From Mycoplasmopsis bovigenitalium (GTDB lineage Bacteria; Bacillota_I; Bacilli_A; Mycoplasmatales; Metamycoplasmataceae), in the NCBI RefSeq assembly GCF_900660525.1, contig NZ_LR214970.1, forward strand, positions 1 through 64,000: a stretch of 64,000 bases of DNA. Direction: 5' to 3'. Position numbers and translations under genes: made by a program. Of this stretch, positions 20,727-35,740 are shown piece by piece (within the stretch, counting starts at the first letter, position 1; each line of letters starts with the position of its first letter). The notes below the pieces were generated by a model, which had not been told where the DNA came from, made no database searches, and was given only the letters and a program-made list of their open reading frames with translations.

Positions 20727-21959
20727 TTAATAAAGTCCTGATTCTTGAAGTTTTTTTCTTAATATATCTGCTTGTTCGAAATCTTTATTTTTTACTAATT
20801 CAATTCATTTTGAATATATTTGGATAAATTCATTGTAATTTTGAACATCGGTTAATGTAGGATGAATTATTGACAATGTTTTGTGAATATTTCTAGCATA
20901 TTGGATGTCTTTTGTTTTATTGTATTTTTTTATTTGTTCATTTAATAAAAGGTTATATTTTGCAAAATCATATTTTGATAAAGCTTCGAAAATTTCTTTA
21001 ATTTCTTTATTATTTTCAAAACCAACTAGGTTGGTACCATGATTTACAAAAATTGAAAACATTGTTTTTTTATATTTTTGTTCAATATTTTTTAAATTTT
21101 CAATTAATTCATCACTCATATTTATTGGAGCGGATAGTTTAGCTGTAAGAATTAGTAATTTGTAAATTTCAACACCATGTTTGTTAAAGAAATCTTGCGG
21201 ATATATTATGTTTCCTAATGATTTGGACATTTTAACTCCGTCTAAATTAATCTGACCGCATCTAATTCATTCTTTAGTTATATTTTGATTGTGGAGTGCA
21301 AAATGTTGAATGTTTTCATTCTCGTGGTGTGGAAAAGTTAAGTCCATCCCACCGCCATGAACATCAACTCCGTCTTTTCCGAAATGTTTATCTATTAATG
21401 CACAACATTCAGTATGCCAACCAGGTCTACCCAAACCAAAAGGTGAATTATATTGAATTCCTTTTGATGTTGACTTCCATAGTGCGAAGTCGGCATTGAA
21501 TTTTTTGTCGTTTGATTTTTCATCAAACTCCATATTTTCTAGAATTTGACCCGATACACTTCCATACTGTTTTTCATTGTTTTTAACATTAAATCATATA
21601 TCGGAATTAGACCCTTTATATCCTTGATTTAAATTTACCAATTTGTTTATATAATCAATAATTACGCCAATATTGTCGGTTACTTTTTCTACATCTGTTA
21701 TTGTATCAATATTTAATTGTTTAAGCAATTCAAAGTATTGTTCTGTGTACTTTTCACTAATTTCTTTTTCAGTTACTTTTAGCTCAATGGATTTGTTGAT
21801 AATTTTGTCATCAATATCGGTAATGTTGTGAACAAGTTTAAACTTTTGACCTAAAAAACGATTTGCCTTTAAAACCAAATCGAATGTTGTTATAGCGCGC
21901 AAATTGCCAATGTGTGGGTCATTATAAACAGTTGGTCCGCAAATATATATTTTTAACAT
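20727..21959 (-). CDS. cysS: cysteinyl-tRNA synthetase
   Basis: CysRS charges tRNA-Cys. The 410-residue class I enzyme shows the HIGH motif as PHIGN near residue 15, the zinc/His region [15 protein letters not shown] and [17 protein letters not shown], and the KMSKS motif as MSKSLGN. The anticodon-binding C-terminus is short, as in other mycoplasmas. Several UGA codons are Trp. It leads the operon cysS-rlmB-sigma-like and is divergent from parE. Confidence 0.96.
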
Positions 21960-22114
21960 ATGTTAATTATACTCAATTAATTCATTGACTTTTTGCCATT
22001 TTTTTCAATGGTTTTTGAAAAATTATTGTTAAAAATCAATAAATATTGAAAATTTTAATTTATGTATTATTAATATAAATTTTTTAATTAATTCAAAAAA
22101 TATTACAATTATAA

Positions 22115-24028
<1,914 letters not shown>

Positions 24029-24039
24029 GGAGGCAATAA

Positions 24040-26619
24040 ATGAAAAAAGATATCAAGTCTAAAATTGACCAAATTATTGAAAAGATTGTTTCCGAAAATA
24101 TTGATTCAGTAATGGAAGATCGTTTTAGTCGCTATTCAAAATACATTATTCAGCAAAGAGCGTTGCCTGATATCCGTGATGGTCTAAAACCAGTTCAAAG
24201 AAGAATACTTTATTCAATGAGTGATTTAGGCTTGTTATCAAGCAAACCATTCAAAAAATCAGCTAGAGTTGTTGGAGATGTTATTGGTAAATATCACCCA
24301 CATGGAGATAGTTCGATTTATGAAGCAATGGTAAGGATGGCTCAAGATTGAAAAATGGGACAAACCTTAATTGAGATGCATGGTAATGTTGGTAGTATTG
24401 ATGATGACCCGGCAGCCGCAATGCGTTATACTGAGGTGCGATTAGAAAAAATCAGTGAATATATCCTTGGAGATTTAAAGAAAAATACAGTTAAATTTGC
24501 ACCAAACTTTGATGATAGCGAAAAAGAACCAGTAGTTTTACCTTCAATAATTCCTAATTTATTATTAAATGGAGCTAAAGGTATTGCGTCAGGTTTTGCA
24601 ACCGAAATTATGCCTCATAATTTGAACGAAATCATTGATGCTACAATTGAAAAGATAAAAAATCCAACTGCAACTCTTGAACAATTAATGAAATTTATTA
24701 AAGGTCCAGATTTCCCAACTGGTGGGACTATTTTCGGTACACAAGGAATTTATGAAGGTTTTGAGCTTGGTAAAGGTAGACTAACTTTAGTATCAAAATA
24801 CAAAATTTATGATGATAATAAATTTAAGTACATTGAAATTTTTGAGATTCCATATGGGGTTGTAAAATCTAAATTAGTTAAAGATATTGATTTATTGATT
24901 GCAAACGAAAATATTAATGGATTAATTGAAGTTAAGGATATGTCTGACAGGGATGGGATTAGCATCTTAATTACACTTGATAAGAATAGCAATGTTGACA
25001 CAATATTGAACTTTTTATTGCAAAAGACTGAAATGCAGGTTTATTTAAACTCAAATAATGTTGCTATTGTTGATAATTCACCAAAATTATGTGGTTTACA
25101 TCAGTTGCTTAACTCATATATTAGTCACGTTAAAGAGGTCAAAACTAAAACACTTCAATATGATTTAGCAAAATATAAAGCGCGGCTAGAAATTGTTCAA
25201 GGTTTTATTAAAGTTTCAGAAATTACTGATGAAGTAATAAAAGTTATTCGTGAAAGTGAAAATGGGAAACAAGGTGTTATTGAGAATTTAATTAAACACT
25301 TTGCATTTACAAATAATCAAGCTTCTGCAATCGCTGAATTAAGATTGTACAAACTTTCTAAAACCGACAAACAAGCATTTTTACAAGAAGAAATTGAATT
25401 GTTGGAGTTAATAAAAAAATGCGAAATTTTATTAACTCACCCAAGCAAATTTGATCAATGAATAATTGAATTATTAAAAGAAATTAAGAAAGAATTCGGA
25501 AAACCACGTAAAACTGAAATAGTTAATGAACAAATAAAAATTAAGTACAGTGAAGCTGATTTAGTTGTTGATGAAGAAGCGGTATTAACAATTTCAAAAC
25601 ACGGTTATATAAAAAGGTTTTCAAACAGAGTTTATGAATCGAATGATTGAACTACCTTTGGAGTAAAAGAAGAAGATTCAATAATATTTTCAAATAGAAC
25701 AAGAACAACCAACACCTTGTTACTATTTACAAATTTAGGTAATTATGCTTTAATTCCTGTTTATAAGATAAATGAGGCTAAATGAAAAGAATATGGGAAT
25801 CATTTGTCAGAATTTGTAGAGTTAAAAACAGGTGAAGAACTTGTGTCAGCAATTGAAATTAAGGACTTTAACGATAACTTGTATGTTGTGTTACTTTCAA
25901 GACAAGGACAAGGTAAAAGAGTTCTATTAAAAGATTTTGAGGTTTCTAGAAATAATAAAGCATTCAATGCAATTAGTTTAAAAGCTGATGACCAATTAGT
26001 GGGTGCAAAATTATCTAATGGTTTTGGCGATATTTTGATAGTTACTGATTTTGGACTTGCTTCAAAATATAGCGAAAATGACATGCAAATTTATGGCACT
26101 AAGGCCTCAGGCGTTAAATCTTGCTTTTTATCTGGTGCGGATTTAGTGGCAGATTTTGCAATTGTTAATGATGAAAATTTAGTGGCGCTAATTGACGAAA
26201 ATAAACATATTAAGATTGTAAAGGTCGAAAATATTCAACCAATATCTAAGAAACATTTAGGAAAACCAATCTTCAAGCAATTTAAAACTGCTCCGATAAA
26301 TGTTAAGTCAATTAACGTTGTTGACCAATATAGTGAACTTTTTGTAAAAAATACAAATAACGAGACATATATTGAATTAATTAAAAACTATCCAACATCA
26401 AAAGTTGGTGAAGGATTTTCAAAAATTAAGATTGAAAACATTCAAAAAATAACATTCAAAATAGTCTGCCAAGAACTTCAAAAACCTACAGACGAAAAAG
26501 TTTCTTATGAAAAAAACACTGAACAAGAAGACAAAATAATTGAAAATGCTCAAAAAACAATTGATAGCATTCTTGACATGGATGTTGAAGCAATACTAAA
26601 AAAATATGAAATTAAGTAA
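24040..26619 (+). CDS. parC: DNA topoisomerase IV subunit A
   Basis: The 859-residue subunit holds the catalytic Tyr. It has [19 protein letters not shown], then [22 protein letters not shown], and [23 protein letters not shown] with the conserved Arg-Tyr. The C-terminal beta-propeller repeats lack a GyrA box. The LIEMHGN and [13 protein letters not shown] forms favour ParC over GyrA. It starts 12 bases after parE with a strong AAGGAGG, forming an operon. Confidence 0.93.
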
Positions 26620-26628
26620 GGGGGGAAC

Positions 26629-27527
26629 ATGTTTAATACACCTGGTTCAGCACTAAAAGTATATTGAAATCCAACTGTTTTTAGTTTTGAAATAATAAGT
26701 GTGTTTTTGATTGTTTATTTATTGCTAATTTGAAAATTGATTGCAATAATGAATAAAAAACAACATAATAAATTATTTATGTCGAGCGGTTATATTGTCG
26801 TTATTGCAATTGCTATATTATTCCCATTTGGATTAGGCAGTATAGGAGCTAAAACAGCAATTTATCCATTTATAAATCCATTTAATATAATAACAAATAG
26901 CATTATTAAAGGATACGGAGTAATTGGTCAATCTAAACAACCTCCCGCACCACTTTTAAAAGGTATTCCATACATTTTTGGGGGGCAAATTATTGTGCAT
27001 TGATTGGTTTGATTCTGTTTTGAGTTTCGTTTAAAGGAATAAAAAGCTACTTTAAAAATAATGAAGATTATTCCGAGTTAAAAAACTACAGTTTTTACCA
27101 GTTTTTTAAAAGTGACACAAAAACAAATTTTGGTTCATGAGGTACAAAAGAGATTGTATTCATTGCGCTTTTTGTTTTAGCAACAACCTTTACAGGTTTT
27201 ATAAACAAAACTAATTATGATACAAACCATTTCCAAGTTGTTTTAATTCAAATTTTACTAATTGGATTCATAACAATAATTTCATCATATTTTGGATATT
27301 TTGAATTCCACTTGTTATTCCCATTAATTATAATTTTTGTCCAAACTATTGAACTTATCGGATTAAAAGGCAATAAAGAAGCCAGAAAAGAGCTTAAAAA
27401 ACAATATTTAAATAGTTTTTTAAGATTTATTTTTATAACAATTGTTTCAATAATAATTCCAATTTTAGTTGGCTTTATGGTTATTGCAATTAAAATAAAA
27501 CAGAATGTTAATATTTCACTTTCATAA
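26629..27527 (+). pseudogene. multi-pass membrane protein with a frameshift at a G6 tract
   Basis: The frame from ATG 26629 reads to a TAA at 27040-27042 after wrong-frame residues. The C-terminal part, with membrane helices and ending in KQNVNISLS, is open in another frame to 27527. The switch falls at the G6 run 26980-26985. Seven G would join FGG to ANYCALIGLILFWVSF and give one 299-residue protein with about seven helices. No family was recognised. The ribosome site is itself a G6 (26620-26625). It may be a phase-off gene, a pseudogene or a sequencing error. Confidence 0.7.
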
Positions 27528-27541
27528 TATTTGGAGCATAT

Positions 27542-29745
27542 ATGAAAAAGTATAAAAAAATTCTAGCCCAATTAAGTTTAATAGCCAGTTTTCCATTTCT
27601 TGTAGCGTCATGCATACAACAAGAAAAGCAAGATTCGCGAAAACAAGGATCAGCACAACAAAACAGTAAATTGTTAGTTTTTAACAGAACCCAAAACAAA
27701 GAAGACCAAAATTACGAACTTTATAATCAAGTTTACACTCTTTCACAAATTAATGAATATTTTGAAAAGAATAGAAATTATGATTTATTTAAATACACAG
27801 AAGGCGGCTCGCCAGAAACTGTTGAGTTTAAGAACATGATGGCCAACAATTACATGTATAAATACATGAAATTTGACGAAAATCAATTTAAAAATATTGT
27901 AAAAAGTAAATTTAATATAAGTGATAAAGTATTAAATAAACTTAAATTTAAGGTTGACTATAGCAATGTTTATAGGGATTTAGGTAACAATTTTGATGTA
28001 AAAGTTCCTATTATTATTAGACTTGATTTAGAAAATCATGAAAAAGCAAATTATCCAAAAGGATTATATAGTCAGCAAACAATTAATGTCTATTTAAAAA
28101 ACGTCAAGATGTCTAGTAATGAAGAAAAAAATCTTAAAGAACTTAAAGATTCAATTAAGAACATTGAAGCAATTAATGCTCAAGATTTCACAACTTCAAT
28201 AAACATTGATGATTCACACAAAGAATTGATCGAGAAATATGGAATTAATGAATTAAATTCCAAGCAAATTTCAACAATTTTTAATACCCAAAACAAGAAA
28301 TTTAATAAATAGCAGAACAACTAAAAGCAAAAAATATTGAGATTAAGGCTACTGTTAATAAAGTATATTTCGATGAAAAAGAACCTAACTTCATCAGAAT
28401 CAATTTAAGAATAGGGGCTAAACATAATGGTAAAGAAAAAAACTTTAATGAATTCGGATTTGATTTACCTGTTTTAGTAAACATTGAGAATAATGAATAT
28501 TTAAAACAATTAAAACTTGCAGAATCAATCAAAGTTAAAACAGTTGTTAACCCTGATATAAATACTGACTTATCTAAGATAACAAGCGATGATTTACTTG
28601 TTGAATTTAATAATGAAAGCATTGAAAAAATTGAATTAGATAAAATCACCTCAAATAATTTTAGATCTGCAGCAGTTAGTCTTAATGTTAAGTTGAAAAA
28701 TACTGAAAAACCATTGAAATTGGTCAAAATGTTAGGAACACAGAATTATGGTCTGCTTTATAGTGAAGAATTTACAAAAAACAACATTCAAGCATATAAT
28801 TTTGAAATGAATAGACTAACTCAAGAATTATTGCCAAGCATCAATAAAGACTTTTTCGGTCACTATAAATCTGAATTATTTACGGGCGGTTATGGAACTT
28901 CAAGGTCATTTTATTCAGAAAAAGTAAAAACCCCTAGCTTTTTACACTGGGGAGAAGACTATTTAGCCCCTGATTTTCAACCAGTATTGATGCCATTTGA
29001 TGGCGAGTTAATTGGTGTTTACGAAATTGAACAAAAGAGAGAGTTTGAGGGCGTAGGGACTGTAGCTTTAATAAAAGTTAAACATGATAAATTGAATTTA
29101 ACTCCAAGAGAAAGAGAAATTTATTTAGACCCTTCTGTTGATTACGTTTACATTGGTTACATTCATTTGGATGGGGCTAAAACACTTAATAATTCTGAAC
29201 TTGGCTTAAGTTCTCAGCAATATTCAAAAAGTGGCAAAAACTATTTTGTAGCTCCGCAAGCTTCTCCAAAAAATCCAATTAGTGTTAATAAAAATCAAAT
29301 AATTGGTTTTTTAGGAAATAATGCTTCAAATGGCGGTTGGATGTCGCATGCCCATGTTAATTTCTATGCAAGAATAAAAAAATCTACAACAGAAAACTAC
29401 TTTACCAAAGACACAAGAACTGACATATCGGACAAAAGATTAAAAGATTATTTGAATTTTAGTGATCAAAAAAATGTTAATTACATAATTCACAATATAG
29501 GTGTTTTTGGCAACGCACTGAATAGTAAAAATGATGTAGTTTATCCTGTAGATCCTAAAACAGGTGAAAAAATTAAAAACTCCAAAGCTATTGAAAGTGA
29601 AATTTTATACTACAAAAAAAGTTTAAGTAAATACGAGCAAGAAGTAAAAAGAGGATATTCAGATCCAAATATAATTTTTAAACTTCGTGACCAGAGAACT
29701 TTATCATTTAGTGTTGATGACACATTTAATATAAAAACTCAATAA
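27542..29745 (+). pseudogene. M23 (LytM-type) peptidase lipoprotein, frameshifted
   Basis: The N-terminus has a lipobox (FLVAS-C) and a helical, Lys-rich region, open from ATG 27542 to TAG 28310-28312. The rest (IAEQLKAKNIE onwards) is open in another frame from about 28309 to the stop at 29743-29745. One extra A near 28308 would restore one protein of about 734 residues. The C-terminal part has the zinc motifs HWGED (HxGxD) and HAHVNF (HxH) of M23 endopeptidases. Mycoplasmas have no peptidoglycan, so the target would be host or competitor material. Confidence 0.8.
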
Positions 29746-29768
29746 TGCGGGAAAAGCCGCATTTTTAT
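29744..29768 (+). terminator. terminator after the M23 gene
   Basis: TGCGG, a 6-base loop, CCGCA and T5, directly after the stop codon. Confidence 0.8.
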
Positions 29769-29771
29769 TTA

Positions 29772-29792
29772 AAAAACCGGGGAACCCGGTTT
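29772..29792 (-). terminator. terminator of rbfA
   Basis: AACCGGG/CCCGGTT hairpin; on the minus strand it is followed by T6. Confidence 0.75.
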
Positions 29793-29801
29793 GAAAATGA
29801 A

Positions 29802-30146
29802 TTAATCATTTTCGTGTTTGATTTGCTCTAAAATTTTTTCAATTTTCATAGCGCCATCAATGACGGTATCTAGCTCAAAATGAAGTTCAGGAACTTTGCG
29901 TCAATCTAGAGAGTGCGCCAGTGTTTTTCTTATAAAACCAGCAGCGTTTCTAATTGCCTCAATTCCATCACTTGATTTTTCACTAAAGGTTACAAATACT
30001 TTAGCATGTGAAGAATCGGCAGAAAGTTCACAATCAACAACAGTTGGATTGATAATATTTGAATTAGTTAATTCTGTTGTTACAATCTGAGCAATCATTG
30101 TTTTAAGTTGACTTTCTTTTCTTAGTGCATTTATACTTTTACTCAT
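29802..30146 (-). CDS. rbfA: ribosome-binding factor A
   Basis: RbfA helps mature the 16S rRNA 5' region of the small subunit. The 114-residue KH-type protein has HAKVFVTF in the middle and NAAGFIRKTLAHSLDWRKVPELHFELD near the C-terminal half, the family hallmark. One UGA is Trp. Confidence 0.92.
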
Positions 30147-30281
30147 AATTCTTTCTTTCTAGTAATTGTATTTAGGAGCTACCAACTCCTTATTTAAATT
30201 ATATTATTTAATGTTGATATTGCCGACTAAAAGGAATTTTTTAATAAATTTAAGATATTTTCTTTTGGATTTTTTATTGAA

Positions 30282-30305
30282 AAATAAAACCCCTTTTAAA
30301 AGGGG
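30282..30305 (-). terminator. terminator after ppa
   Basis: CCCCTTTTAAAAGGGG (30290-30305) is a perfect palindrome followed on the minus strand by a T-rich run. Confidence 0.85.
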
Positions 30306-30311
30306 TAAGAA

Positions 30312-30872
30312 TTAAAATTCGTATTTTTCTGGGTGCTCTTTCATCATTTTAGCAACGAATTCTTTTTTAGGCATTTTTCCGTATTCATTCATTAAATGAG
30401 TACATTCGTCAAGTTCTTCCAATGCTCATTCAATACCTTCAAAACCTGTAACTTTTGTTGAACCAGGTTTTTTTCAGTTTTTGTAGTTGTTAAAAAATGT
30501 TTCAACATCTCTTAAGAATGGTTCAGGAAGCTCCTCAAGTTTATTGATTGAGTCTAAACGATAATCATCAGCATGAACTGCGATCAATTTTGTATCAGTT
30601 TCGCCCGAATCAATCATTTTCATTGCTCCGATAATTCTTGCGTTTAATACAACTCCAGGAATGAATTTTTCTGGTGAATAAACTAAAACATCTAATTCAT
30701 CACCATCTCAGTCGAGAGCATTAGGAATAAACCCGTAGTTAGCTGGGTAAACAAAATCTCCTCTTAAAATTCTATCAACGTGAATTTGACCATCTGCACG
30801 GTCAAATTCGTATTTAATATTTGATCCCTTTGGGATTTCAATTTTAATTTCAATAACATTATTTTTTGACAT
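30312..30872 (-). CDS. ppa: inorganic pyrophosphatase
   Basis: Family I soluble pyrophosphatase, 186 residues. It hydrolyses PPi made by tRNA charging and polymerisation. It has [10 protein letters not shown], the metal-binding signature [11 protein letters not shown] and [15 protein letters not shown]. One UGA gives the W of LDWDGD. Confidence 0.95.
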
Positions 30873-30945
30873 ATTCTAATTATAAATATTTTGTGGAAAT
30901 TTAAGATAAAAAGCCCTTTTTAATTTGTGAAATTGATTTCTTAAT

Positions 30946-30951
30946 TATAAT
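30946..30951 (+). promoter_or_regulatory. -10 element of pdhD
   Basis: TATAAT with a leader of about 37 bases and AAAAGGGG as ribosome site. Confidence 0.5.
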
Positions 30952-30981
30952 ATGTTTATTATTTTATATTAGCTTATTTAA

Positions 30982-32445
<1,464 letters not shown>

Positions 32446-32453
32446 CAACACCT

Positions 32454-32478
32454 AACAAGCTGCAAGGCTTGTTTTTTA
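32454..32478 (+). terminator. terminator after pdhD
   Basis: AACAAGC, 6-base loop, GCTTGTT and T5. Confidence 0.85.
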
Positions 32479-32507
32479 TTAATTGTATATATTAATAATT
32501 AAATGTA

Positions 32508-32513
32508 TATAAT
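32508..32513 (+). promoter_or_regulatory. -10 element placed for a leaderless transcript
   Basis: TATAAT ends 6 bases before ATG 32520, and there is no ribosome-binding site. Confidence 0.6.
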
Positions 32514-32519
32514 TAGACT

Positions 32520-33152
32520 ATGGCTATTTTAATAAACTTAAACAAAAATTTTTACAATACTTATGAGGTTGTATTTGATTGCAACATTTTGACTAATTCA
32601 ATCGAAAAGATAAATGAATCAGGAACATTATATGTTTATAATTTTGATTCCCAAACTAAAAAAGTTGGATATGTATCAATTGTTAGCGAAAAAGAATTAA
32701 CAAACAAGCAATGGTCTATTGTGAACCAAAATCTTTTTGAGAAGATATTAGTTAATTGTCCAACTTCATTAGTGATTGAAGATAAGGCAAATATTAAAAT
32801 TGGTAAAATTGTTGCTCGAAACACTCATCCTAAATCAGATAAATTATTTATACTTGATGTTGATTTTGGCGCCGAAATAAACAAAATAGTTACAAATACA
32901 TTGTATACAACAACTGAAAAATATTTGGCTTGATATCAGTCGGGAAGTATTACTCCACAAGGTATGGAAATCAAAACAAATGAAGTTATGGGTATTTCGA
33001 GTGACGGAATGCTATGTAGTGCAAAATCATTGGGTTTAAATGATAAAGAAAACTTATTTGAAAATGATGTAATTAATAATATTCCAATTGAATCGAAAAA
33101 TGAGTATATTGGTAAAAATATTGAAGTAGTTTATAAAGAATTGTTATGCTAG
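32520..33152 (+). CDS. tRNA-binding-domain protein (YtpR-like)
   Basis: A 210-residue protein. The C-terminal half is an EMAP/PheT-N-type tRNA-binding OB fold: IKIGKIVARNTHPKSDKLF, then GSITPQGMEIKTNEVMGISSDGMLCS. The N-terminal half is the YtpR-type domain. The role in B. subtilis and relatives is unclear. It overlaps the ribosome site of tyrS (TAGGAGA), so the two form an operon. One UGA is Trp. It seems to be translated from a leaderless mRNA. Confidence 0.82.
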
Positions 33153-33159
33153 GAGAATC

Positions 33160-34398
33160 ATGAAATTTTTAGATGAATTAAAAACCAGGGGAATATTAAA
33201 ACAAATTAGTAATGAAGAAAAATTTAATAACCTTGAACCTTCAAAAATTAATGTTTACGCTGGCTTTGACCCAACCGCTGAGAGTCTACACTTAGGAAAT
33301 TACATTATTATTTCTGTATTAAAAAGATTTCAAAAAGCGGGCTTCAACACTATTGCGCTAATTGGTGGTGCTACTGGAATGATTGGCGATCCTTCGTTTA
33401 GAGATTCTGAACGAAAATTATTGAATAATGAACAAGTTCATTTAAATAAATCTAAAATCAAAAATCAGTTAGAAAGTTTTGGTTTAACTGTTTTTGATAA
33501 CTATGATATTTATAAAAATATGAATATTTTAGATTTTTTAAGAGAAGCAGGAAAATTAGTAAATATTTCGTATATGTTGGCTAAGGATTCTGTTTCATCT
33601 AGAATTGAAAGAGGTTTATCATTCACAGAGTTTACATACCAATTATTGCAGGGATATGACTTTTTACATTTATATGAAAATCATAATGTTCGTGTTCAAG
33701 TTGGCGGTTCTGACCAATGAGGGAATATAACTACTGGTCTAGATATAATAAGCGATGTTGTTGATGAAAAAGAAGCCAAAGCTGTTGGAATAACTATTGA
33801 TTTATTAACTGATGAAAATGGTCACAAAATTGGTAAAAGTACTGGTGGCGGGTCTCTATGGTTAGATAAAAAAATGGCATCTCCATTTCAAATGTATCAA
33901 TACTTATTTAATAAAAGTGACGCAGTGGTTGAAAAATTATTATTGTGATTAACTTTCATTGAAATTGACGAAATTAAACAAATTATGATTGAGCACGCAA
34001 AAAATCCTTCAAATCACTATGCACAATATAAACTTGCGTTTGCGGTTGTTAGTGATATTTTTGGCGAACAAGAAGCTATTAATTCCCTTAACATCACAAA
34101 GATATTATTTGATAAAACATTTGATGCAACACAGCTTAAAGTTGAAGAAATTGAAAACTTGGAAAATTACTTAAAAGTTGCTAATTTATCAATTGGAGAC
34201 AACATTATTGATTCATTAATTAAGCAAAATATTATAAGTTCTAAACGAGAAGCAAGAGAATTTATTGAAAACAATGCGCTTAAAATCGATGGCAAAAACA
34301 TAGAAGAAAGCACCATTTATGAACCACAAAATTACTCTAAAAAATATGCCATCTTTAAAAAAGGGAAAAAACAAACAATATTATTAAAAACAGTTTAG
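33160..34398 (+). CDS. tyrS: tyrosyl-tRNA synthetase
   Basis: A 412-residue class I enzyme that charges tRNA-Tyr. It has YAGFDPTAESLHLGNYI (HIGH region, as HLGN), QLLQGYDFLHL and VQVGGSDQWGN for Tyr binding, KIGKSTGGG as the KMSKS loop, and a C-terminal S4 domain (KREAREFIENNALKIDG). ATG 33160 follows AGGAGA. Confidence 0.96.
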
Positions 34399-34408
34399 TG
34401 CTGTTTTA
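34387..34408 (+). terminator. weak hairpin between tyrS and the tRNA gene
   Basis: AAAACAG and CTGTTTT pair around the tyrS stop. The T-run is short, so the tRNA may still be co-transcribed. Confidence 0.35.
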
Positions 34409-34409
34409 T

Positions 34410-34483
34410 GCCGGATTCGCTTAGTGGTAAAGCAGCTGACTCGTAATCAGTAGCCACGAGTTCGATTCTCGTATTCGGCACCA
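34410..34483 (+). tRNA. tRNA-Thr (anticodon CGT)
   Basis: A complete cloverleaf: acceptor GCCGGAT/ATTCGGC, D arm GCTT...AAGC, anticodon stem GCTGA/TCAGT with loop CTCGTAA (anticodon CGT at 34442-34444, reads ACG), T arm ACGAG/CTCGT with TTCGATT, and an encoded CCA end. It lies between tyrS and the ackA terminator. Confidence 0.93.
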
Positions 34484-34502
34484 TATGCACATTGCAAAAT
34501 TC

Positions 34503-34542
34503 AAACAAAAAAGTTAACCATTTTGTGTTAACTTTTTTGTTT
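34503..34542. terminator. bidirectional terminator between tRNA-Thr and ackA
   Basis: A perfect 16-bp stem (AAACAAAAAAGTTAAC and its complement) with an 8-base loop; A-run and T-run on both strands. Confidence 0.85.
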
Positions 34543-34549
34543 GAGAAAA

Positions 34550-35740
34550 TTAGAATTTATTTTTCATTAAATTTTTAGCGTATTTTGCAATAACAATTTC
34601 TTCATCTGTTTTTACCTTATAAATAGGAAATTCAGAACCATCGGTCGAAATTTTTAGATAGTCATCATAAGACATATTGTTTTTTGGCATTGAAATTTTA
34701 ATTCTATGAGCATTAATTCCTTGAACAATCATGTCTCTAATTATTTTGTCATTTTCACCGATTCCAGCAGTAAAGACAAGTGCGTCAATGCGTGGTCCAA
34801 TTTTGTTTAAATAATTTGCTATATAATCAATACATCTTGCAACAAACATATCAATTGCTAATTTAGCATTTTTATCAGTGTTATAAACTTTGTGTAAATC
34901 TCTAATATCGTTTGATATTCCAGAAATACCTAATAAACCTGATTTTTTAACCATCATATCTTGAACTTCTTGAATATCAGCGCCCTCAACCCTAACCAAA
35001 TAATCAGTAATACCTGGGTCAATTCCGCCAGCTCTAGTTCCCATCATTAAGCCATCATATGAGCTGAATCCGACTGTAATATCAATTGATTTGGAATCTT
35101 TAATTGCACAAATGGAACTACCAGATCCAAGGTGAGCAACAACTATATTAACTTTCTTTTTGTTTAGAACTTTTTCCATTTTGTGAGTAATATAATCGTG
35201 GCTTAAACCATGATATCCAAATTTATAAATGTGGTATTTTTTAGCTCAATCTTTATTGATTGCAAAATTTCTTGTTATTTCAGGTAATGTTGTGTGGAAT
35301 GCTGTGTCTTGGCAAATAACTTTTGTAACTTTAGGCAAACATTCTTCAAACGCGCCAACTGCATCTAGTGTTGCGGGCGCGTGCAAAGGTATAAATTTTG
35401 CAGCCTCCTCGATACCTTTTTTAACTTCATTATCGTAAACAACTGGCGATAAAAACTTATGACCTGAATAAGGGGTTCTAAAGCCAATCACTTCGATTTC
35501 ATCGAAGTTGTGTATTATGTTGTATTTTTCTCAAAGTTTCATTAGTTCACGAACAGCTGTTGTGTGGTCTGGCATATCAACTTTATGTTCATAAGATTTG
35601 TTGTCGTATTTAATAATAATGTTACCGTCTAGTCTTATTCTTTCACAAAGCCCTTTTGCTAGTAATTCAAGCCTAGTATATGAATAAAGAGCTCATTTTA
35701 AACTTGAACTTCCTGCATTAATTGTTAATATTTTTTTCAT
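34550..35740 (-). CDS. ackA: acetate kinase
   Basis: AckA makes ATP and acetate from acetyl phosphate, the main substrate-level ATP step when pyruvate is oxidised. The 396-residue protein starts KKILTINAGSSSLK, has FGYHGLSHDYI, IVAHLGSGSSICAI and VFTAGIGEND, all ASKHA landmarks. Its ATG overlaps the pta stop as TAATG. Two UGA are Trp. Confidence 0.96.

Noticed and set aside
34503..34542. Terminator sharing CAAAAAAGTTAAC with the IS3-like terminal repeats
   Set aside because: The match is an A-run plus a short palindrome typical of terminators; there is no other IS sequence nearby.
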